DNA from: Rhododendron vialii
Lineage: Eukaryota; Streptophyta; Magnoliopsida; Ericales; Ericaceae
Assembly (NCBI RefSeq): GCF_030253575.1
Contig: NC_080557.1
Location: forward strand, 44,344,501-44,408,500
Reading direction: 5' to 3'
Length of the DNA stretch: 64,000 nt
How positions within the stretch are numbered: position 1 is the first letter of the stretch; each line of letters starts with the position of its first letter. The position numbers and the translations under genes were made by a program. The notes beneath the pieces are model-generated. The model did not search any database. It was given only the letters and a program-made list of their open reading frames with translations, and was not told the origin of the DNA. Below, piece after piece: positions 50,618 through 60,700 of the stretch.

Positions 50618-50838
50618 CAAAAATGCTACTTGCACAACCGTTGTGTTGGTTGTGTGTGTAATTCTGACCGTCCAGATGTATTTGGACGGTCTAGATTTAA
50701 AAAAAACTCTTCCATGGATAAGTTTAACTTTTATGAGGAAGAGTTTGAGCGAATCCTGACCATTCATTACAGCCATGGATGGCTAGAGATTGATTGTGTG
50801 TTGTGTTTTACACAACCGTTGTTTGTGTAGCACTTTTG
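50618..50838. mobile_element. MULE-type MITE, 221 bp, 9-bp target duplication
   Basis: Perfect direct repeat TTTTATTTT at 50609-50617 and 50839-50847. TIRs CAAAAATGCTAC on the left and, in reverse complement, CAAAAGTGCTAC on the right, extend through ACAACCGTTGTG-like sequence. The interior has GACCGTCCAGATGTATTTGG facing a weaker partner. The open frames across it are not genes. Confidence 0.88.
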
Positions 50839-51639
50839 TTTTATTTTCATGGAGATTTAAGATTTTCATGGAAAGTGTCATGTACTGTAACATTGTCGTT
50901 CCGGGATTATTGATCACACATGATCACACCATTAGTGTGTGATCTTGGATGGGTAATTTGGATAGACCGATGGGCCTATTCCACCCACTCGTTTCCTCGA
51001 TTCGGAAACATCAGCCAATTTCTCTGACTTTTTTATACTGCTTTATTTCCCTAGCTGGGCGACCGACGTCGTTATATCATGGAGTAATCTGAGAAAAATA
51101 AACCAAATCTAAAAGGGAAAGTTTTCAATACATATTCTAGAAAATAATTTCTAAATCAGATTCGTCACAAACACCCTAACATTTATCGTTGTGATATGGG
51201 AAAGTACTCGGTACACTCTCATTAACGAATTTTCGTGGCTCATTTTACGAATTTTTTTGGCTCGTTTGTGGTTTTTATTTCATGAATTTTATTGGTTATT
51301 GTTATGAATTTTTACAGTAGTGTTTATCAGTTTATGAATTCTTGGGGTGTCGCTTTTGAATTTTGTAGTTAAAACGACGGAATGTGCACACTAATTTTAA
51401 GGGTTGTTTACCTAATGGTCCTAACCTTCTCCTCTTTTTGTTCCGATTTTATAAGGGGGAAAAATATGAGTACGTACATTCATGTACATGCATCACATCA
51501 CATACAAACAAATTGAAAATTTGAGCACTTCATTTTTTTACAAGGTTCATATATCATAATTTTGCGAGGCATTTTTAGATACTAACACAAACATATTTTT
51601 TTAAAAAGATTGAGTTCTTTATATATAATTTAGACTATT

Positions 51640-52120
51640 TATATATTAAAAATATGTTTAAAAATTAAGCGCTCTAATTTTTAATCCGTGTAAAACGGTG
51701 TGAACATCTTATTTTTCTGATCATTTTATCCTAAAGGATCATAATTAACTTTTATCTTCAAGGCTATCATAATCAAATATCTGCTCTAAAGGATCCCAAA
51801 TAAAAAAATAGATTTTTAATTATGATAGCCCTAGAGATAAAAATTAATCATGACTCTTTAGAATAATATGATCAGAAAAATAAGATCTTCATACCAATCC
51901 AAACAGATTGAAAATTCGAGCACTTAATTTTTTAAGAAGGTTTATATACTAAAAAATATGGTTAAAAAAATTAAGTGCTCTAATTTTTAATCTTTTGAAA
52001 CCGGTGCGAAAATCTTATTTTTCTGATCATTTGATCCTAAAGAGTCATAGTTAATTTTTATTTCTAAGGCTCTCATAATCAAGTATCTGGTCTACAGGGT
52101 CCCAAACAGGCTTTACATGG
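51640..52120. mobile_element. Fold-back element with a partial third arm
   Basis: TCTTATTTTTCTGATCAT...AAGGCTATCATAATCAA (from about 51708) faces TTAATTATGATAGCCCT...ATGATCAGAAAAATAAGA (to about 51885). A third copy of the first arm runs from about 51960 to 52120. The outer arms contain GCGCTCTAATTTTTAAT-type words. Ends and target duplication are not resolved. Confidence 0.65.
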
Positions 52121-52476
52121 CATTTTCCGTCCAAATTCATAATTTCTGTTATCTATTGGACTAAATAGGAAACGGTATGATAGTTGAGGGGATGAAATCG
52201 TCAAATTGATAGTTTAGAGAGAAAAAATGTGAATAGTTTAGGGGATAAAAAGGGGAAAAAAAACTCCATTTACAAAAATGAAGCAAATTGGATGTTTTAA
52301 ATGCATTTACCAATATCGAATTGAGTTTTTTTTTTTATAGAGAACCTAAACAAATTATTTTGCACGAAAATAAGCGGCTCCGATCATTTCTTTGGGATCA
52401 AGACGAATCCAAAACCCGCATGTACATGGATGTATTACCTATAGCAATTAGCAAAGCTGAATTTTAGGGTGAGTTC

Positions 52477-52836
52477 TCCTAAACTTTAAAAAAAATTAAG
52501 TTGTTTTGTCCTTATTTGATTTTTTTTTTCCATTTGTTAGTTTTGCACCCAATTTTTGTGGATTATTGATTCGTCTTGACGAGAGGAATCGGAAAAGTAA
52601 ATTTTTTTTCCCTTTTACCCAAATATTTTGAGAAATAACCACTTTTTAGCAAAATAAGTTGATATTTTGCTAAAAAATGGTTATTTTTCCAAAATCCTTG
52701 GGTAAAAGTATTTTTTTTTTCCCGATTCCCCTCGTCAAGACGAATTAATAATTCACAAAAGTTTTACGCAAAACTAACAAATGCGAACAAAATTCAAATA
52801 AGGACAAAACCAACTCAAATTTTTTTAAGCTTAGGA
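52477..52836. mobile_element. 360-bp near-complete inverted repeat
   Basis: The arms pair from TCCTAAACTTTAAAAAAA to the mirrored TTTTTTTAAGCTTAGGA and include CGTCTTGACGAGAGGAATCG facing CGATTCCCCTCGTCAAGACG-like sequence and CCATTTGTTAGTTTTGC facing GCAAAACTAACAAATG. The loop is only about 15-20 nt near 52655-52675. Single arms with the CTTGACGAGAGGAATC motif also occur at about 7177-7191 and 11161-11176. Confidence 0.8.
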
Positions 52837-53255
52837 TTTAAGGGGTGTTGACGCTAATTTTATCAAGGGGTGAACAACTCGAATGCAATATGGATGGAGA
52901 TAAGATTTGAACCATTGAATTACCAAACAGACGGTATCCAAACCGCGCATCACGGTGCTGAACCCCCAATCCGAATGAGGTTCTGAGTTAGTTGCATAGA
53001 AAGCAACAATGACCGAATTTTTCAACACGGTGCAGGTAAGTAGTATACTCGTATCATTTAATGCACGAGGATAGGAAACCTTTTTGGTTTATGAGATTAT
53101 CTTCCTACCTAGAATAGTTAAAGTATAATTTAAGTCTTTCTAATCTAAGAAAAAAAAATCTAACTAACTTTATAGCATCCAAAAAAAGGGAAATAAACGT
53201 CCAGTGTTAACTGTTTAACTACTCTGAACGTTTTAATAGGAGTACTCCATTACAA

Positions 53256-53416
53256 GAGGAAGCGGATCCTCTTTCTCTCCCCGCCTGTCCGACTCCTTCA
53301 CGACGTCGTTTTGGACGGAAAATACGGCAACAAAATAACTTTACGATCATTTACTCCGTATTTGATTCTACGTCGTGAGGAAGTCGGACAGACAGAGTGG
53401 GACAGAGGATCCGTTG
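53256..53416. mobile_element. Small MITE, probable 9-bp target duplication
   Basis: Arms GCGGATCCTCTTTCTC...CTGTCCGACTCCTTCACGACGT and ACGTCGTGAGGAAGTCGGACAG...GACAGAGGATCCGTTG are inverted. Flanks CCATTACAA (53247-53255) and CCATTACGA (53417-53425) differ at one base. Confidence 0.7.
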
Positions 53417-54619
53417 CCATTACGAGAAGCGTAATCGTCATTATCTGGTCCTTGAACAAAATATAACAAGAAAAATAATTTAGTACACACCCCGCCCTTC
53501 TTACGAATTTTTGGGACTCGTTTTATTTTGGGTATACGTCTGTACGGTACATCGTTTACGAATTTTGTGGCTACTTTTACGAAATTTTGTGGTGGTGTTT
53601 ATAAATTTCGTTGTAAAAGAGATTGTGCAATGTCAAAGAAAAGACTCAATGTTATGAATTTATTGGGTTTTGTTTACGAATTTTTGTCGTGTTGCTAATG
53701 CATTTTTTTTTTTATGGCCCAACATAGAAGACGAATTTGTTGGTCTTTGATGACAACATTTTTGTGGTGATTTACGGATTTTTCTGCCTCAAAATACAAA
53801 AGTATTCACTGCAAAGTAAATTTTTATTGGTGTTTACCCTAACCTTGTCCGGTGAGATCATGACATTTATTGTCTTGTTTGGTTCACAACTTGGGAAAAA
53901 AAATTAACTCAAAAAATATTCATTATTTCTATTTTCAATTATTATTCTTATTTTTCTTCCATTTCTTCAATCATTATTCTCATATCTTTCTTTATTCATT
54001 ACTCTTATTTTCAATTATTACCTTAATTTCTCTATCTACTCGTTACCTAAAAATCAAACTCAAAATTTGTTAAAATATCATCTAAACAAAGCATTAATAT
54101 CTTTTAACTAGGAGTATGACAGATGTTAGAGTATCTCCATTGTAATAAACAATTGCGTGTGGATAAGTAAATTTAACAATAATACTCAAAAAATACTCCA
54201 CATTAATAATAAGCAATGTTACAAGTCTTTTAGCAAAGTAACCAAATTCCACATATTTCATAACCAAACTTAACAACTTTTACCAATAACCAAACTCAAA
54301 ACTTTGGAGAATGGCAAGAGGGTAATTTCACATATCAACTCACTTAAATAATTGCTAAAACTCAAAAACACCCTATATTGGAATTGTCTCATCAAGACAA
54401 ATAATTTGATGTGATCGAGTGCGTGATTGGAACTCGTTTGTGATTGGACAAATGTACATTGTGTATTGTGAATTTTTTTTTTATTATGGATGCAAAAATA
54501 ACCAATGTGGAAGTAGAGGTTGTTAAGTTTGATTATAAATTAAATGGATAATCAAATGCTGACGCGATATGTTTTAATTATTATTGCGTATGCTCTTTGT
54601 AATATATTTCCTAGAGTAT

Positions 54620-55086
54620 ACTAGTGCGGAGTATTATATTTTCCGTGGGACAGCGTTGCATATAATAATAAATTTCCATGGAAAGATTAAAGCAGCTTAT
54701 TAATGCTTTCTGACAAAATAAATTAGAGCCCGTTCCAGAACACGAAAAAAGTTTTTATTTTTTAAGAAGGCAATTTCAAGCTCAAATATTATGGACTTAT
54801 TGAAATTTAAAAATATGCAATATAGATCTTGTTTGAAAGAACTCATCGAGATCTTTTATACGATGCAAAAAAAAATTGAAATTTTTTTTTTCATTTACAT
54901 TATTTTTGAGTTTGAAAATGTGAAATAAGCTGCTTATTTTTTAAGAAGGTTTCTGGAACGGGGCCTTAATGTTTTACTAGTTGGTTATGTAGGCCCCAGT
55001 AGTTTCAAATTTCTACAGAACCCTCCCCTGCGGTTTACACGTTTGAGACGTGAAGGATGGAATTGCCCACCTGTATTATCGTCAAC
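54620..55086. repeat. Dispersed direct duplication, copy 1
   Basis: The blocks TTAAAGCAGCTTATTAATG and ACTAGTTGGTTATGTAGGCC, through GGATGGAATTGCCCAC, recur in the same order at about 56085-56372. This copy contains Harbinger-like MITE D (54726-54965); the other copy does not. Confidence 0.85.
54726..54965. mobile_element. Harbinger-like MITE, copy D
   Basis: TTA flanks both sides (54723-54725 and 54966-54968). Left end GAGCCCGTTCCAGAAC, right end (reverse complement) GGCCCCGTTCCAGAAACC. The paralogous empty site in the duplicate near 56171-56183 reads AAAATTAATGTTTTA, with a single TTA. Confidence 0.88.
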
Positions 55087-55091
55087 AAAAT

Positions 55092-55470
55092 TGCTATGGG
55101 TTACTGGGTACACCATTTGGTGTACACCAAATGTACACTGCCTTCTATAGAATTCACTTAGAGATCTCATCTAAATGATCGGAGCCGCTCAACTTTTTCA
55201 AAATATTTTTTTAAGTATCCTTGTAAAAAATAAACTCCATTGGATATCGGTAAATGCTTGATCGATTCTACGCCTGATTTGTTGATAGAAAATTGGGCGT
55301 AGAATTGATCAAGTCTTTACCGATATCTAACGGAGCTGAATTTTTACACCACTACTTAAAAAAATGTTTTAAAAATATTGAGCGGATCTGATCATTTGTG
55401 TGGGACCCTTAAGTGGATCCCATAGAAGGAGGTGTACACTTGATGTACACAAAATGGTGTACCCATAGCA
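55092..55470. mobile_element. Fold-back MITE-like element, about 379 bp
   Basis: Left end TGCTATGGGTTACTGGGTAC then ACCATTTGGTGTACACC; right end (reverse complement) TGCTATGGGTACACCATTTTG. The arms also pair through CCTTCTATAG and GATATCGGTAAATGCTTGAT facing ATCAAGTCTTTACCGATATC. Related to 24240-24580. Confidence 0.75.
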
Positions 55471-57318
55471 GGTTACAAGCTGAAGCAAATACCATTGTCC
55501 AAAAAATTTGCTTTTTCATTAACAGGGAAAGGCATTCTAAAATTTTTGGTCATGTCGGTCGGTAAGTCGGTCATTCTCTGCGGTGGGTATATCGACATGA
55601 GATAATTGACATTTATGTCGTCTTGACGGCCAATGACAGGGGTGTATGCGGGTCGGGTTTGGCCCTGAACCCGACTAACATCATTTTTGGCTCCGAACCT
55701 GAATTAAACAAGTAGTAAGAACCGTCTGCGAGCTCGAATTTTTAACGTCGGGTCGGGTCCGGCCAAAACCGAACTAATCTATGTGAATTGGTCGGGTCGG
55801 GTAAAAAACACAGCACCCCGAACCGAAATCTAACTTTTAACAGAAAATGAACCAGTACCCGACCGAACCACATGTTCGGCCTTGCCCGAGACCCTTCGGG
55901 TCAGGTCGGGTTACAGGTTTTTTGCACACCTTTAACCAATGACATATTTTGATAATTAATACCCGTCAAAGACATTTTCAGCGTTAATAAATGTTCTTAG
56001 ATTTTCATTGGTGGATATTAATTATCTAAAAAAGTCAAGGGCCGTTATTTTCCCTAGTAATAAATACCTTTCGTCAAATAATGTACTATTATATTTTGCG
56101 TGGGAGTGCGTTGCATATAATAATTTCCCATATATAGAAGGTTAAAGCAGCTTATTAATGTATTTATGACAAAATTAATGTTTTACGTGTCGGGAACGTG
56201 TGGTGTACGCTAAGCAAAATACGTTTAAGGGGAAAATGCATTTACTCCAATGAGATTTCACTAGTTGGTTATGTAGGCCCCAGTAGTTTCAAATTTCTAC
56301 AGAACCCTCCCCTGCAGTTTACATGTTTGATGCGTGAAGGATGGAATTGCCCACTTGTATTATAGTCAAAATAGGAACATGCCATAATTGGTGCTATATA
56401 GTAGATACCTCCATGCTACCTACAATTGACTCATTAGCATCTCCGAACATGACTTTAAATCCAAACTGAAGTAGAAATAGTAACTTTTGACGTTTTCGCT
56501 TAGATCCAATTATGATGCCGATGGAGTGTCAAATCCATCGAGGATTTGGTTGCATACCATTTGTTTCACAATTTGACTGCTCGTGCTATATCTACTTTTG
56601 GCCTGGTGGAAGTAAAAAGAGAGAGGGTATTTTGATACGTTAAGTACGTGGAATTCGACATCAACGCTTGAGATAAAGGTTTTGTTTGTATCAAATGTTA
56701 GAGATGTCTCAAACATTTTCCAAAGGCTGATGTGATAATTTGATAGTTGCTTGACTACCATCATAATTGTCATCACAATTTAACAACCACTTCTTGTTAT
56801 GCTGAATCTATTGTCCATAAAGTATTTATTAGTATTTTTATTTAACCTACAATTCAGCCAAATACAAACTACCATTAGAAAGCACTAAAACGAAATTAAT
56901 AAAAACACAAAAACACTTGCACACCACTATCATCGCCGCCCCATCTGCCATTGCAAATCACTCATTACCTAGTTCAATACTATTACGATATAAGCAAAAA
57001 CACCTTTTTCTTTCAAAATACTTATTGTCTAGTCGTCAAATCATTCACACTGGGTTCTGAAAAAGACACTGGCTGGGTAGAATCTTGCATGTTTTTCATA
57101 CTGAAGAGGTCTATCTACCTAACCCCCAAAACTCAGAGGAGATTATTGTAATTTACCCATTCTGAACCCACGTATTCCAAAAATAAAACTTCAAATTCTT
57201 ATTTATCCTTCTGTCTCTCCCAGTCCCCTGTTCCCCTGTACAAGGGGTTGTCTACCTGCCACATTTAAAAATTTGTAATTATATCTCTCTCTCTCTCTGC
57301 CACATTTAAAAATTTGTA

Positions 57319-57369
<51 letters not shown>

Positions 57370-57732
57370 GTCCTTCACCATTGCCGTTGATTCAGCTGCC
57401 AGTTGATTTTATCTTTCCTTTGTTCTCTTGCCATTGTTTCTCTCTCCTCTCCAGCTTTTTAGTTGAAAAGAAGGTACACAACATGCTTCTGAATATATTC
57501 AAGCACTAGTAAAACGCATAAAACTGACATTGAGAGAAAAAAAGATACGCATGCCTCCTTTCATATATTCCCTAAATTCCGTTCAAAGAGAATCTGAAGT
57601 GGCGTGAGATTGACAGGAGACACGCCCAAATTTTAGTCGGGTGGGTAGGTGTTAGAAGATAGAGAGTTGTAATAGAAGTGGTGGGTATAGGATTGAATTT
57701 TTTACCTTTTTTGGTGGGGATAGAAAATTTGA
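55471..57732. other. Intergenic and MLO upstream region
   Basis: No gene recognised. Contains the second copy of the dispersed duplication (about 56085-56372) and a G/C-richer stretch with repeated GGGTCGG words (about 55630-55920). Near the MLO start it has GCCACATTTAAAAATTTGTAA twice (57254 and 57299) and (CT)n at 57321-57367. The last few hundred bases are the likely MLO promoter and leader. Confidence 0.6.
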
Positions 57733-60700
57733 ATGGCCGGCGGCGGGGAAGGCGAATCGACGACCACTTTGGAGTTCACTCCCACGTGGGTTGTTGCCTG
57801 TGTCTGCACTCTCATTGTCGGCATTTCCCTCGCCGTCGAACGCGCGATTCACTACACCGGCAAGGCATGCTCTCTTTCTCTCTCTCTCTCTAAACAAACA
57901 TAAATATATATACATGTGCAGTTCTTTCTATCTCTTATCTCGTACCCATCTGATAATGAACATAGATTATTGCAGTATCTGAAGAAGAAGAGCCAAAAAT
58001 CCCTCTTCGAAGCTCTCCAGAAAGTTAAAGAAGGTGCCATTCCCTTCTGAATTCTCCCCCCCCGCCCCCCCCACCCCTCTTTTTCAGGCCTTTTGGTGAG
58101 ATTTTTGTACTTTTCTTTCCATTTCTCGCTTAAGTGCAAAAATGGTGAGATTTGTCGAGAAATTATTTTTATGCTTCTCTCCGAAGATCCTAAATGAGTT
58201 CTTTGGCAAGAATATCTCTCCCTTTGGATGGAGAGGTTTCATGAGAAGAAGAAAGGAAAGGGTTATAGTTTCTTGTGAAATCACTCATTTGGATTGAGCA
58301 TTTTGGTGAGAAATGGAGAGAAAGAAATAAAAAAATAAAAAATAAAAAAACTTTTTTGATCCGCCCTTTCCCGTTTCTCACCAAATCTCACCATTTTTGG
58401 TGAGAATGGTGAGATTTGGTGAGAAAGGCTCCCCTTTCCCATCCTTTCTCACCATCATAGGGGAAACTTGTTTTGTTTCCCTTATCAAATCCCTCAATCC
58501 AAAGGGGCTGTTCGTTTCATTAAGTTTAGGGGATCCATCTTTGCTGGTTTTTGACGGAGTCATATATCTGCTTATAATCACGTGCATTTGCTTTTGTTCA
58601 ATGTCTAATTAGCTTTGGTGATGTATGGATGGATGTGTGAATGGTTGCAGAGTTGATGCTTTTAGGGTTCATATCGCTACTTCTGACTGTATTCCAAAAC
58701 CCTATAACCAAGATATGTGTAAACGAGGGGGTAATCCTTCACCTCCTTCCTTGTAAGTTGTCATCATCAGAATCAGAAAGCAAAGGGGAACCTTTTTCTA
58801 ACAGTACCGAAATAACTTCCCATATTGGACGTTTGCTCGCGGAAGGATCGCAAGTGACTGGTTACTGTGCTGCTAAGGTGACCCAACTACCTTTCATCGT
58901 CCGTAAATGCGTACATGCGATGAATGTTAAAATTCATTTGTTTATGTAGTCCAAAGAACCTGCACAATAACACATATTCTGGTTTTATGGGAGCCATCAT
59001 TGAGGGTTTCCATTTATAGATATCCATATCTGTAGTTTCTGCATATTTGCTTGTTTAATCTGTCTGTAGCAGTATATCTCCATGTCTGTACATATCAGTA
59101 GCAGTATAACCATTTATGGAAGCCATCATTTATGGTTTTCATATATAGATATCCATAATTGTAGCAGTATATCTCCATGTCTGTGCATAGTTGCTTTTTT
59201 AGTCTGTCTGTAGCTGTTTTTATCTGGGTAAAATTTACATCTGGTTGCCCTAATCACTGACAGATAAGGGTAAAAACGATTTAAGCAAAAAAAAATTGTA
59301 TTTTCATTACTGTGGATTGCAAAGCTCAATACGCATTTGTAGGGCTTCAGAGAACTGTATTTATGTACGAGGCCTCCTTTGAATTCGCATTGACTGTAGC
59401 AATATATATATTTCATGTGCTGCAAATTTTAGGAATGTCATGATCTGTTGGAAGTGGGTTAACCTAATTGTTGGGGCCAAAGACACAACATGCGATTGGT
59501 GTTGGCAGTGTTGATGAGGAATTGTAGCAATATATATCATGTGCTGCAAATTTTAGGAATGTCATGATCTGTTTGGAAGTAGGTTAACGTAATTGTTGGG
59601 GCCAAAGTCAGCATGTAATTGGTGGTTGATGAGGAATGGTGCAGGAGGTGATTATGCTTGCTTTCGTTGCCTTTTCTTTTCCTTTGTTTGGCTTCTTTTT
59701 TTTTTTTTTGTGTGTGTGTGCTTGTTTTGGGGGGTGGAAGTAAATTTCCCAATCATGCCATGTCTTGAACCTAAAAACCATGGAAATTGACAATAACACA
59801 AAATTTAAAAGATGAAAACTTGTGAAGGTCAATCTTAAAGTTATACATGCAGAATTTTAGGGCGAATAATTAAATTTTGTGCTCATTTCTAAAAGGTTTT
59901 GTGACAATGTACTCAAAACACTTTCTTTTCTTGGTGATAAATTTTTTAGTTTGTGTGATCTAACTGTGCTTCATTTTCGTGCCCCCTCTACTCTGAATTC
60001 CTGAATCTGCCACTGCTGGTGGTGTTGTGTGGTGGTGAATGTTGATGGATCCTTCCAGAAAGATACAAAATTGAATTTGCGGAGTCAACATTGAATGGAT
60101 TGTGTTGGGGAAGATCTTGCTGTTTGGCAGTTGAATAGAATTGTTAGAGGCGTGTCCAATAGTATTCCTAAAGCATTGTAGCGCATGTCTAGTTTTCTTT
60201 TTAATTGTATCATTCAGAGAGTAACGAGGAGCACATCGCTCATGTAGTACATGTAAGAAGTCTGTCAGGTGCCCTTGTCTGATTATAATTATTTTGCTCA
60301 AAGCCTTTAGTATTTAGTAACACCAGTTTGAATCTTGTATTGTCAGTGATGGTGTTGACAAGTCTTAATAGACTCTTGACTGCATGTCTACTAAGGTGCT
60401 AGAGTTGATGTGAAGCTGTGTAGCGAAGATGAGAACATTAGATTATAGCAATAGCTGGCACATGTAAGGTTGAAATCCTTGGAATGTTTACAAGTTTTGT
60501 GTTCGAAAATTATTCATTGATGTTCAACCTTCCCTCTGCAGCCTTTTCAGGCCTACTTTCTAATTCACTGCAATTTTGAATCATTACATTCCCATGTCCC
60601 AGCATCCTTTTTTGCATTTTTGTTTAACTGCATCAACCTTTTACCATGTGAGTTACAATGGGTAGTGGTATGCAATATCAGAAGAAAGCAATGACGTATC

